Below are positions 11,500 through 23,032 of a stretch of 64,000 nucleotides of DNA, piece after piece (position 1 is the stretch's first letter; the number at the start of each line of letters is the position of its first letter). The notes beneath the pieces were generated by a model. It made no database searches. It was given only the letters and a program-made list of their open reading frames with translations, and was not told the origin of the DNA. Origin of the DNA: Darksidea phi (taxonomy: Eukaryota; Ascomycota; Dothideomycetes; Pleosporales; Lentitheciaceae); assembly GCA_030770425.1 (NCBI GenBank), contig JASJFT010000009.1, forward strand, positions 186,001 through 250,000, written 5' to 3'. The position numbers were made by a program, and so were the translations under genes.

Positions 11500-11962
11500 C
11501 GGCTACAGATAAATGAGGTTTCAGCCCACTTTTTGGGAGCCGGTCATTGTTGCTGGGCCTCATTGGAGAAACCCTGGCGATGATCTTTTCAGCGGCCAAT
11601 TTTTCCTGCATGTTTCATCTACGCCTGCATAAGGCAACCAATACTTCCCGCATATTTAGCCTACGCGTGCATAACGCAACGCAGCGTAACGACCCGCTAG
11701 TTAGCCGTCGATAGATTGGATGTAAGACCGGCGAAAGAAAAAAGGGTTCTATCGGGAACCAGAATCGTATTGCTAACCAACCACACACCCGAAGCACCTT
11801 TGTTGGGTTCTTTAAAACAAACACGGTAAGCGATAGTCATTGTTCTGGCTAGCAGATCAATACCGTATTCCGTAGTTCTCTAAAGAGCCAGAAGCGGCGG
11901 TTGCTGTGAACCAAAAGTGGAACGTCTAGAATTCCCAGAGCAACAATGAGGGTCAACCACAA
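11500..11962. other. Intergenic, nothing recognised
   Basis: AT-richer DNA between the hypothetical ORF and the 3' end of the P450 gene. Only short frames without domains occur. Confidence 0.4.
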
Positions 11963-13775
11963 TCAAGACTCTCCTGACGAGAGTGTATGCAGATCTTCCT
12001 TCGAAAAACCATGTCTTAGCTTGAAAATGAGATTCGGCCCATGATGGACTGAGCTGAACTGGTCTTTGACTTGAAACTCAGGCTTTCCGCCACTGAACCC
12101 GGAGGTACCTTCTCCAACGTGGTCAAGTTTGGCGGTTCCCGGACGATAGAAGTCAAGGTACCAGAGTGTCTTTGCCAGGGTTAGACTCGCCTCCAGATAT
12201 GCCATAGCCTTGCCGCCGCATCCACGGGAGCCGATGGAGAAGGGAGTGAATGCGCCGTGCATGAGCTTTCTCTGTAATTTGGCGTGCTCGCTCGGGGACT
12301 CTTCCTGCAGCCACCTCTCTGGCCTGTAAGTGTACGGTTCAGGGAAGTACTGAGCGTTGTGATGCATGGTGTAAATGTTGACTCCTACCTCGGTGCCGGG
12401 AGGTATGACGTGTCCATCGACAACGAGCGGCTCTGGGGTGGCAGCAGATTTCGGATACGCACGCCAAAGCGTTGTACAGATAGGAGGCGTCATGCGAAGT
12501 GTCTCATCGATACAAGCGCAGAGGTAGGTACAGGATGCCAACTTGGGTCCGTTTTGGATCTGGGAAGCCGAAGAAAAAGTGCTGCGAATCTCAGTCGCGA
12601 GGCGGTCGTAACATAACGGGTAGCGAGAGAGGTAGTAGAACGCTGCTGACAAAGCGGTAGCGGTAGTGTCGCCTCCTGTGAAGAGTATTAGCTACGAAGA
12701 TGGGGTTGTGAGGCGATGCAAGTACCAGCTGGCATGAAGAAAGCAGCCTCGGTCCATATGTCGCGGAGACGCATGCCCTCTCCCGTCTCCGGATCCTTCA
12801 GATCTATGACAAAAGAGTAGAGGTCTTTCCTAGCATGCTTTTCCTCCTTCCTCCTAGCAACAATCAAGTCTCGCAGCATCTTGTAATACTTCATCTGGCT
12901 TGTTGCAATATATGGGAAGAGAAGAAGCTCCATGCCAGCTTTCTTTAAGAGCGGGAATTGGATGTACAGATTGATCCGAAAATTAGAAGTCTCGAGACCG
13001 CCAACCATGAACCGGTTCTTCTTCTCGTTCTGAAGCTTCAGGTTGGTGCCAAATCCCAGTTCGCTGATGACATCGAGACCAAGCCATCTGCACCGCTCAG
13101 TCATATCCACAGCTGTGCCTGGTTTCTCACAAGATTTGGCCAGCTCCTTCACGAATGTATTGATGTGTGCGGCCATTACTGGCTCGAAATTCCGCATCGC
13201 CTTCTCATTCACGCCTTGGCCTATGAGCCGCCGTTTCGTTCGATGTAGGCTTTTGTCGATAACGTTGAAGAGGTTGTACGTATCCGGAAGAGGTTGACTG
13301 ATGAGGTACGCACGAGATTTGAATAGTCGCTCATTCTGGTAGATATCTAACCCATTAGCCGCGCTACCAATTAATATGGAGGCATAAAATACCGTGTAGG
13401 GCTTGCACTGAGTTGAAAACTAGCTTATTTGGCCCTTGGCGGAACACCGGGCCTGAAAAACACAGCTGTCAGCACCAACTGCGTATTTCTTGTACTTCTC
13501 CGACTCACCATATTTCTCATGGTTACGATACGTAACAAAGTGTAAACGCCTCAAAAAGGCATGGTAAGCTCCGTACCAATCTGTGAACTTTGCAGCGAAA
13601 GGACCAGGATAGGCGTGCAACGGATGCAGAAAGATGCGGTAGCTATAGACAAAGATACTCTGCGCTGATTGTCAATGATATGTGGCATCAGGACTGGAGA
13701 TTTACCCACCCGCGCTATGAAGGCGTAAAGCAAATAACGGGCTGCAGCATACGCGATGTCGGTGGCAGCAATCAT
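11963..13775 (-). CDS. Cytochrome P450 monooxygenase (five exons)
   Basis: Exons 13775-13710, 13659-13509, 13452-13393, 13346-12726 and 12675-11963 join in phase to a 536-residue protein; introns are 50, 56, 46 and 50 bp. The N-terminus is a membrane anchor running into YRIFLHPLHAYPGPF, the proline-rich hinge of microsomal P450s. I-helix oxygen-binding AGGDTT is at 299-304, formed across the last intron; the K-helix ExxR is ETLR at about 357; RPERW follows; the heme-binding loop is FSIGSRGCGG with the thiolate Cys at about 452. All key residues are present, so the enzyme is probably active, on the cytosolic face of the ER with a reductase partner. Overall look is that of the large fungal families of secondary-metabolism hydroxylases (for example the TRI11/isotrichodermin type), but substrate cannot be inferred. 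The first intron could instead be 41 bp; the 50-bp choice is preferred. Confidence 0.9.
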
Positions 13776-15597
13776 TCTCGAGAATCGAAACAGTATAGGG
13801 CGACGTGCGGCGCAGAAAGAGAACGAAGCCAAACTCTGTGTGTCCAACTCCCGAAGCGAGGGTGAGGACGGATGTTCAGGCATGCGTGGGGCGTTTCTTT
13901 ACGCAGTACGGAGTAGCCAAGCCGATTACCATTGAGGCACAGCATACCACACCCTGCCCTGCAAAACCTAGCAAACCGGCCATGCTAGCGCACTCACACC
14001 GAAGCCGCGCTTTGGCAAAGGCGTCCACAGGTGGTTACATGCGCACTTATCTGATATATGCTAATTATAATAACGGCTTCCCGGAACAACGCCAAGCGGA
14101 TGGCTTCATGGTCAGTCGCCTAGCATGGGTTTTATTGTAGCGGCAAAAAGGGCATCTGTGAAATGTGGCGAAACCATCGGGAACCGTGGGACCCAACGAA
14201 TCGCGGTAAACAGGTGTGAAGTCGCACTAAAATGGTACGATATACACGCATTATTATCGCAGAGGCGGAAGTTTGCGTACAGTGCGGTATGCAATGAAGA
14301 ACGAAGAATGAATGCATCTTTTTTCGACCGCGCTGTGCTTTCTAACCGTACGCTATCTCCGGAGTATCTCTATACACGTGACGAATAGCAAGTATAACTT
14401 AATGAATATAGTACATAGAGAAAGAAGCGTGTATAGACTATATATAAAATAGTAGGTTCTAGATAGTCCGTATGCTCTAGGCCTTCTTGCAATACGAGCT
14501 GTCGGAGAGCTAAACAACTTATCGCCATTCAAGATCCTCGCCTTCATTATGTCTGTGCCACAGCAGACAGAAACTGCGCGATCTCTGTAGTCCTCTCTGA
14601 TTGCATTGATGAGCGCATCTCAGATAATTTGCCCCTGGTCGAGAAGCATCTGGTCGATGGCCAAGTGACCCGAGCTGCAGAAATTACCGTAACAATGTAG
14701 CGTGACCTATCGTGAATCGATAACGGCCATCTGCCCAGTGTTGCGTGGGAGATCAGCAACAGCTCCAAGATGAAAGGTGGTGAGCCATTGCGGCCCATCC
14801 ATTTTCGGCCGATTTATAGAGAACCCCGTACAGCAATTCGAGAGTAGTGGTAGTCAACTTCTCTAAATGTATATGGCTCAGATGCATGCCCGTGGTTTTC
14901 CTATTTTCAGGCTCAGGGTCTCGAGCGTCTTTGTCAGGGTCCGATATGGTGTTCACCTTGATTACGGGAGCCGAGAAGTTCTAGAGCTGCTGGGTAGTTC
15001 TAAAGTTGAAGATTGATCGCGCCATATCTGCGCGACCTCAGGTTGAAAAGATGCATACAGGATGCTGTACATCGCTGTGCAATGACAATTCCGTCTTCTC
15101 CTAGGTGGACCAGGTAAAGGTTGAGGTTGATGTACTGGAAGCTGTAACGTTCAGTGGTTGCAGAAACACGCCCGCAGATTGAGCTCTTTATGTAGAAAGC
15201 ATTGTATCAATCTTAAATGAGCCATTTCAGTATGCTTTCATTCCAAACGCAACCGCAGTAGTCACGAGATGATGAGAGATATGTGTCGGTCATCGTCCGG
15301 AAGATGTTGCTCCGAGACTGTATCGCCAGATGGCAAAGGAAGTCGAGTTGCTCTAGCACAACAGTCGCTCATACTTGACTGCCCTTCAAAGCCAAGGTCA
15401 CTTAATATGGTCCGATTTCCGATACAATCCAATCGAGCATACCCCGCCCAACAATTCCATCTTTGATGAGATATCGTGCAGCAGTTTGGCTCACAAAAAC
15501 ATCTGAGGAACAGAACCAAAATATCCTCGAGGGACAAAACGCTCTCTATATCTTGCTTCATGAACCTCAGTCTCCAGTGGTAAAATTGTTAAGCAGA

Positions 15598-15628
15598 GAC
15601 GTAGTAATTGTTGCACCGGCTAGCATAG
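15598..15628 (+). repeat. 31-bp direct repeat, left copy
   Basis: Core TTGTTGC-ACCGGCTAG. It matches 16613-16643 at 26 of 31 positions by eye, and all five differences are transitions. The two copies are in the same orientation about 1 kb apart. Confidence 0.5.
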
Positions 15629-16612
15629 CAGGATAAATGAGCGGCCACGGGAGGGGCGGAGCAGGAAATGGGGGGCTCTTAGCATGCAGTGAAATGACGC
15701 CTCAGCTCTGCATAGGCGGCTCTTCTAAGAAAAGATTGCTAGGCAACGACGTTAGAGCGATGTAAAACACCATGAGAAGGAGGGGTTTGATGAGGAATTG
15801 TAAGAGAGCGTTGGATAGATAGATAGGAGAAATAGCGGTACCTTTGGAGGTTCTATGGATCAGTAATGCGCGAGTTAGGTGTATACTAGTTGTTCCGTCG
15901 CACACCTCCTCCCGCGCCTGAGACTCAGCTGTTTGCGCCGTGGGCGACACCGAAGATTCGACCGCCGAGTTTAGGTCACTGCGGCAGTCTTTGCCCACTT
16001 CCTTAACGATGCTGGAGTAATCGCACCCTAGCGCCCCGATTAGCAAACATCTTTCTCATCCGCTTCTACTCCTTAAACACATGCTGATAATGCCACCCGG
16101 AGTGCCGAAATAGTTCGTGTGCTTAGCATCAGCTTCGCCATCACGTTAGCGCTTCATCACTGCAAGACTACCCACTCCACTCCACGTACTAAGATTCAAA
16201 GTTATAGCAACGACCTTGATTTTGATTTTGATGCATCTGGGTCGGGGACTAGGTTGGCCCACCTCTATGACTTCCGCCATGCCGGAGAATCGGATCACGA
16301 GGGTCTTCATCGCGGGTCCTTGGAGTGGAGAGTGTGCGGAGATGAAATAGGATGGGCAGTGACGGATTTGCTGAGCGGCTTTTAGTGCGAACATGTGAAC
16401 TGAAGATATGCTGGTGCGTAATGCCTGCAGTGTGGTGGACAGTATGATGGCTATTAGGTTAGAAATACGTGTAATCCCAACTCTTTTTACACAAAGACAA
16501 AAGATCGAAAGCATCTTATACTGCTTCTTTGAGCGATGGAGACATCAAATGGTGACATCCATGTTGAATACGGGCGGTGCAGTTGTGCATGTTTTGAGAG
16601 CCCCTATATAGA

Positions 16613-16643
16613 GACACAGCAATTGTTGCGCCGGCTAGTATAG
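16613..16643 (+). repeat. 31-bp direct repeat, right copy
   Basis: Partner of 15598-15628. Sequence similarity ends right after the shared CTAG-x-ATAG on the right side. Confidence 0.5.
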
Positions 16644-17070
16644 GAATGCGGGAGTTAGCCGCTAAACTCCGCGTGACGCTATACCTTCGTTCCAGACTAA
16701 TATACCGTAGATTCGTAGCTACCTTACTGATCGATTGAAAGGTTGTTCTGTTTCTATCGACGTCTGAGATTAGAATGAATTAAGTAGCTCTCTAACAGGA
16801 GTACGAACTGCGCCTTAGATTTGCTTTACCGATTTCGTACCTCAATCTGTAGACGTCCCACCTGTCACTTTCCTGTACCCCGTCATGGACATGTGGTACA
16901 TCTCTGTTGTGACGTTCCCTACAGCCCGGCCCCGCCAAAACTTCCCGTCCGTGCGCGCCCTCGCGTAAAACTACCCCGCCAAACTTTCGCCATGGGGTAC
17001 CTTCGAAAAACCTCACGTCCGGCGTGACTCCTCACTACTCAAAACGCCGCCATATCGACCGCGTCGCAAT

Positions 17071-19540
17071 ATGTCTGAACACCCAGATTTTGATGGGCGA
17101 CCCGCAAAACGCGCGCGCCTCGACGACACGGTCGAGACGGCCCCCCTCACCCCGAGCATTGCTGCTACTACGTCCACAGAGCTACCGAAAGCCCCAATTG
17201 CCTCCCGGTCGGCCACAATTGATAGCGACCTAGAGAGAGAAGTCAGAGCTGGGATCACCGAGTATGTGTGTCCGGACAATCTGGGCTTTACAGGTACATT
17301 GAAGCAGCGGTACACCGATTTCTTGGTCAATGAGATTGGGCTTGATGGTGAGGTTTTGCATTTGAGGTTTGCAGGTGTGGAGAAAAAGAACGGGGAGAGG
17401 AAGGTGGATGGTGGCAGGCAGCGTGGCGAGTCGGTAGACTCGAAGCAGGAAGGAAAAATTGATGCGAAAATGGATAATACTGCTTTCGACGCTGCACAGA
17501 AGCAAGATGTGACAGCGGAGGCGAAACCGGAGAGCAGCAATGCTGAAGGAGTGCTCAACGGGTACGACGATATCAAATCCGAGAAGCAGCAAGATCAGCA
17601 GGTATGCGTGAGTCAAACTAACTACAACGCCTCTCACTCACGCTTTGCAGCCCTCCGATGACGATCTCGCGACCCTTCACTCGATATTCGGCGAGACTAC
17701 GACGTCGCAAATCATCTCGCTTGTCCAAGCAATACGTAGAAAGGAAGACAGGAAAGCAAAAGACTTCAAAGCTGTCATAGCACCTCCGATAGCTGACAAG
17801 GAGGTTCGAACCGAAGCCCACAAATCTCTGCGCCGAATTTTCCCAAACCTACTTGAGAGTTCTATGGAGGAAGACCAGTCGATCCGAATAAAGGCTGTGC
17901 CACCGCGGGAACGCAAAGGAAAGAACAAGGGAAGAGGCGGAGAGCGCAGCGATAACCGCGGTCAAGGCCCTGATCGTCGTAGGGGACAACTAGGGTGGGA
18001 AGAGCTCGGCGGTGAATTCCTGCATTTCACATTGTACAAAGAGAATAAGGACACCATGGAAATCATCGGATTTCTAGGAAGCAAGATCGGCACCGGCACG
18101 AAGTCGTTGAGCTTTGCGGGCACGAAGGATAGGCGTGCATGCACTGTTCAACGAGTGTGCGTGAAGCGCCAGACTGCGGAGCGCATGAATGCCTTCAATC
18201 AAACGCTCTTCAATGCAGCGATTGGTGACTTTTCCTACCATAACCGCGACCTCAATTTAGGCGATCTGGTGGGCAACGAGTTCACCATCACCCTGCGCGA
18301 CTGCCGGTTTCAAGGAGAGGAGGGAATGGACCTCGTACAGCGGACATTGCTCGCGAACAAGATTGTCTCAAAGGCCGTCGCCGACTTCACTAACAGTGGA
18401 TTCATCAATTACTATGGCCTGCAACGCTTCGGTTCCTTTGCAGCAAGCACCGACACCGTGGGGCTGAAAATGCTTCAAGGAGATCTCAAGGGTGCCATCG
18501 ATGACCTTTTGGCCTACTCCGAGACTGCACTCGCCGCTGCTGATGGCACTGGCGATGCAACTGTCCTTGTGTCTCAGGATGACCGAAATCGAGCGAAAGC
18601 CTTGCATCTCTGGAAGACAACCAAAAAGGGCGGTGCAACTCTAGACATTCTGCCAAAGAAGTGCAACGCCGAACGTAACATCATACAACATCTCAGTTCT
18701 CGGAATGGCAAATCGGGCAAGTACGACAGGTTGTCAGACTGGCAGGGCGCGCTTATGTGCATCCCGCGCACTCTGCGCCTTATGTATGTTCACGCATACC
18801 AGAGCCTTGTCTGGAACGTGGTAGCAGGCAAGCGGTGGACCACCTACGGTGACAGAGTCGTAGAAGGCGATCTCGTTCTCGTAAACGAACACAAAGATAA
18901 AGAGGAGTCCGCGCAATCCGGTCTCGACCAGACCATCGACCAGGACGGAGAAATCATCATCAACCCCGAAGGCGCCGACAGCGCTCTCGCAGCGGAGGAG
19001 CAATTCGAGCGTGCTCGTCCGCTCACCGCCAAAGAAGCAGCCAGTGGCAAGTACAGTATCTTTGACATTGTACTACCGCAGCCGGGTTTCGACGTGGAGT
19101 ACCCAAAGAACGATATTGGAAAGTTTTACAAGGAGTTCATGGGCAGCGAGAAGGGCGGTGGACTCGATCCCCACAACATGAGACGGAGCTGGAGAGAAGT
19201 CAGCCTCAGCGGAGGATATCGCAAGTTCATTGCACGACCACTTCAGCCGGTTACATATGAAGTTAGGGATTACGTCAGGGATGAGGAGCAATTCGTTGAG
19301 ACGGACTTGGATCGGTTGAAGAAGGATGGGCAGAGGGTCAACGGTGGAGCTCGCGATCGTGGGAAGGCGAAGGAGGATAAGACCGTGGAGATGGGAGATG
19401 GTGCTGAGAAGGAGAGGAAGATCGCTGTCGTGGTCACGCTGCAGTTGGGCTCCAGCCAGTATGCGACGGTGGCTTTGAGGGAGCTCATGAAGCCTGGCGG
19501 TGTAAAGGCGTATAAGTCTGAGTATATGGGTGGACGTTGA
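17071..19540 (+). CDS. PUS7: tRNA/U2 snRNA pseudouridine synthase Pus7 (TruD family)
   Basis: Two exons: 17071-17601 and 17651-19540, with a 49-bp GTATGC...TTGCAG intron carrying a CTAAC branch site; 806 residues. The enzyme isomerises uridine to pseudouridine; the yeast orthologue acts on U2 snRNA, pre-tRNA-Tyr, tRNA position 13 and some mRNAs. TruD signatures are present: SFAGTKDRRACTVQRVCV, where the Asp (about 337) is the catalytic nucleophile, then FINYYGLQRFG and, near the end, GGYRKFIARPLQPV and LGSSQYATVALRELMKPGG. The first 60 residues hold a basic stretch (RPAKRARLDD) that could be a nuclear signal. Residues about 107-180 and an Arg/Gly-rich stretch near 270-290 are low-complexity insertions that make it longer than the 676-residue yeast enzyme. 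Orthology is well supported. Confidence 0.93.
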
Positions 19541-21145
19541 GGTGGTTGGGTTGGTATCATGGAAGCCAGCAACAATCCGCAGCTTACATGTTCGTTCGAG
19601 GGCTACTTGCATAGTGGTGTGCAAACTGCACCGTGTAAACACGCTAAGCGCAGCAGTTAGAGCCATGGCTTGTCCGAGGGATTGTCTATCCAGATTAACT
19701 TCAAGAGGCAATACCACAATGACTCGTCTTTCGAACGCGTCTCTCTATGATATTAAGCAAGCGATCATGTTGAGGAAGGTAAAGATGTAGTGGACATATA
19801 GTGTCGATCAGGGGCTATTCATTGCATATCCAAGAGATTATCTACATTGGGGCTGGAAATCGACAAGGTTTGAAGAACGTGCACTATGACTTGTGAGACA
19901 CCAGCATATCAAGCATTCAATATATTAGACTTGCATCCAGCAGAAGTCCCCCATGGCAGGTCTGTCCCAACCAGGTTTCCATTCAGACGTGTCGCTACGG
20001 GTTGTCGGAGGTTGTGTGTGAGGTGAAGAGTTCGTCCTTGCCCGTATCAGTGTTGGGCAAATCCATGCGTCTGGACATCCTCGAAATGTATACCAAAACC
20101 ACTCTTAGTCCCACCTGCCCCAAGCACCAACTTCAACACTACATTTGCTACAGTACGCCAGTAAATATATCCCCATGGCTTTCCGTGTTATCCCATTTGC
20201 AGTGCTTTGTATGAGGGATGGACGTCCGAGCAGGTATCACCCATCAATGCCTCCCTCCGGCACCTGCGTCCGCAAAGATGATCGCACTCGCAAAACTATG
20301 ATGGCCTCAACAATAAAATTTTAACACAGTCGTCCACAGATACAAGCGAGCCAATGCAAAAGACACAAATCCCTCAAGTAAAGGATTACTGCGGGTACGC
20401 GCGTCTGACTAAACAACCGCCGTAGTATGGCCACTTAAAGAAAAATGGTTTACATTATCCACAGAATAGGGTATACACCTCGCGGCTTAAATCTTCTGTC
20501 GGACACGCCTACAGGATGTTAACCAAGGATCAATATTGATTCCTACTCTGTTTATCGCGCAGCCTTACACGCGATGGTGACGCGTCATGTCTTACCATAA
20601 GCGAGAAACAGACAGGGTCACGAATCGCGGATTCGGAGGCTGTGCAGCTTGTTGGCCTGCCTGAAGGGGTGAGCATCATGTGGAGCGCACTCTAGGTCCA
20701 ATCAATATGCCTCCTGTGCGAAACGCTAGCGCCGAATGGGGAAACATACGAGCCCGCTAAGCCCTCCAACCGGAATTGTACGAGGCTCGGTGTCCGCCTT
20801 GTGGGAGTGGAGTAAGATGTTGGCAGTCGGATAGTCCGGAACTTTTGTCAGGCGGTTGCTATAGAATGCCCGCGTTTCCCCTTGAGAGGTTTCAAGGCCG
20901 CTTAATAAACCCGATCCGCCCGCAGCCCTCGAATTCATATAAGTCCCAGGGGGTTCTGTGCCTGGTTTGACCGAATTTCCGCGCCTTCATCACTTACTTT
21001 GTTACTGCTCGATAGACGCTCCTATACCGCGAAGACGACGATTCTGATTTATCAACGACCGGAAAACCCGCACGCTAGCGAGGTTAACGCCCCTCAACTG
21101 CTGCCTCAAATCACGGTGGAACTCTCCTTCAGGCAATCACACAAA
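19541..21145. other. Intergenic, nothing recognised
   Basis: 1.6 kb without a frame that shows a domain. It contains the 3' end of PUS7 and the 5' region of the small membrane protein gene at 21146. Confidence 0.4.
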
Positions 21146-21436
21146 ATGCCGGCCATCCCGCTCGAAATCCGACATGCATTCGAGAAGCGCGACAATATGG
21201 GGTACCCAATACACCCCGTCGCCATCGTGCTACTAGCGATGTTGGGCGCTGGATTCGTCGTCTGCGCCGCATACGCACTTACCTCGAGCTATCGCAAAGC
21301 CGAAGAGACCGAGCCCTCCCGATCCGTTTCCCAAGACCATTATATGCGAAAAGTAAGAGCGAGAAATGTGGACGGTATTATGGCAGAGAACTATGCGAGG
21401 TTTTACCACCAGCCACGGCGCGCGCCTCAGCAGTAA
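21146..21436 (+). CDS. Small single-pass membrane protein, 96 residues
   Basis: The frame is open from 20999, but the ATG at 21146 sits in a strong context (CACAAAATGCC) and is preferred. The protein begins MPAIPLEIRHAFEKRD, then HPVAIVLLAMLGAGFVVCAA at about 25-45 forms one transmembrane helix. A polar, Arg-rich tail with HYMRKVRARN and YARFYHQPRR follows. No Pfam family is recognised; the layout resembles small conserved fungal membrane proteins of unknown role. An upstream intron or longer 5' UTR is possible. Confidence 0.62.
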   Translation: MPAIPLEIRHAFEKRDNMGYPIHPVAIVLLAMLGAGFVVCAAYALTSSYRKAEETEPSRSVSQDHYMRKVRARNVDGIMAENYARFYHQPRRAPQQ

Positions 21437-22296
21437 GATAGATGGTCGCCATTACGGTCTGACTCAATGGCTAACAGGCATGACAGTTCCGTCTCAACAA
21501 CGCCGAAAACTTGAATCACATCACGGATCGCGCTCATAACCGTCCGAAAATAATGTTGACGCCGTGTTGGGCATACCTGCATAACGGACGGCTCAAGCCA
21601 TGGGAACAACGGCGTTACCGGACGAGTCGCAAGACAGCCCGTTCTGAAGAATCGATGCAGCGAAAGAATCTCGGAATCAATACGCTTTACATATAGGAAT
21701 GAAGCCACAGGGTAGCGACGACTGATAAACTGTCGTCCGATATTCCAACTCAGTCGCCGATCAGGGACACTGTTGATTACGTGTCATGGAGGACCATTCG
21801 TAGGGAATCTCCCACTTCGCGTAGCCCAGATCACGGAATCTGTATAGAAGTTCATGCAAAGCCTCCCTCACGCTGTGGTGCAGTTGTGGTCGGTCTCAGC
21901 TAGAGTCTGTAGGGCATCGCATGGTTAGCAAAATGGACTCAAGTTCCAGACTAAACTAATGTTAATCTCTAATCTCTACGGTGTCTATATAGTGATAGTG
22001 ACTGGAAATCTGCTCCTCACCACCCTGACTGTATGCTTTACCAGCTATTTATATAAGAGTTGGTAGCTCGGAAATTTTCGATGTCTACTCCCACCTCAAC
22101 TTCTACAGCAGGAATACAGTGCTGCTGTTCCTCTCCGTAGTTGAACGACAATAACAATGCCTCTAGACTGTATATATCATTTAATCCTGCTCTTAGCTAC
22201 AAGTGCTCGCGTTGAACCCACTTCCGTCACGTCGTTTCCGGCTTCAGAATATACTCCGAAGTAGATCGGCCGATCATTGCGAACTCTAGGCACTCG
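21437..22296. other. Intergenic up to relic B
   Basis: No gene supported. From about 22000 the DNA becomes AT-rich approaching the transposon relic. Confidence 0.4.
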
Positions 22297-22820
22297 TACA
22301 AGGGGGTATCATGAACGGGCGATACCGAGGGTTCTCCCGAGCGCCACCGAGTGCTTACGCTATACCGTTTTCTGTATATATTATATACAAAACAACATTC
22401 TATTAGTACTTCGTATGGCCACCCCTAGCCCGAATTACTACCTAGCACCGATCTCTTGTCTCTCGAATATACTTTAAACAGTTATCTAAGCTAATTATTT
22501 CCTACTCCTCTAATAGATATTACCTTAACTCTTCCTCTATATAAGGGAATTACTTCGAGATTCGATATTTAAGTAGTCTCTATACGTTTTTAATCGGGTT
22601 TAGATTAGGTAAGTTCGGTGGCCAGTCCTAAGCCTTCCTAATAGCTAGGGTCTAATTCTACTACTTATTAGTCCCCTAGTAGTACTTCAGGGCCTATTCC
22701 AAGCGCTCTTCCATCTACTCATTAGTCCTCTAGTAGTACTTCAGGGCCTATTTTACGGCGTCGTGGGGGTGTTTAGGAATAGGTATCCTAAGCTTCTACG
22801 CAATCTCTTTCTGTTAATAT
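22297..22820 (-). mobile_element. Tc1/mariner relic, copy B (3' end with TIR)
   Basis: Read on the minus strand, the element starts inside the helix-turn-helix coding part shared with copy A (ending NTPTTP), passes through about 1.6 units of the 54-bp repeat, then enters the C-terminal DDE region: a WPPNLPNLNPIKNVxRLLKY segment equals the WPxxSPDLNPIENVWRLLK motif of active enzymes. Several x positions are TAG where Trp is expected. The terminal inverted repeat CAAGGGGGTATCATGAACGG lies at 22299-22318, next to a TA dinucleotide at 22297 consistent with the TA target duplication of this superfamily. The 5' TIR and the central third are missing. Confidence 0.82.
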
Positions 22821-22880
22821 TTTGAAGGAGATTGCAGGAAGCTACTGTGCTTGGTCGTGGGTTTTATACTTGAATGTATA

Positions 22881-22977
22881 TGGCATGACTGCGACATGTA
22901 TGCCATGACTGCGACATGTATGCCATGACTGCGGCATGTATGCCATGACTGCGACATGTATATGGTATGACTGCGTG
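22881..22977 (+). repeat. 20-bp minisatellite, about 4.8 units
   Basis: Tandem units of GCCATGACTGCGACATGTAT with one or two variants; no spacers. It starts about 60 bp beyond the truncated end of relic B. Confidence 0.85.
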
Positions 22978-23032
22978 CGAAGCAAGAGTCACATCGAACA
23001 TCGTCATACTCACCCCACAAGGCCCCTTCATA

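Larger units (their letters stand above)
13776..17070. other. 3.3-kb gene-poor, partly AT-rich region
   Basis: No frame gives a recognisable domain. A 114-codon minus frame at 15702-16046 has one hydrophobic stretch but no family resemblance. The stretch 14360-14480 is AT-rich. A 31-bp direct repeat differing only by transitions occurs at 15598 and 16613 (separate entry). The region looks like decayed repeat-bearing DNA. Confidence 0.4.

Noticed and set aside
15702..16046. 114-codon minus-strand frame with a hydrophobic stretch as a gene
   Set aside because: No family resemblance, no upstream structure, and it lies in repeat-like decayed DNA; left as unsupported.
19073..19717. 214-codon minus-strand open frame
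   Set aside because: Antisense to the 3' part of the Pus7 gene, with no domain.
22881..22977. CRISPR-like short repeats
   Set aside because: Units are directly contiguous with no unique spacers and the genome is eukaryotic; it is a minisatellite.
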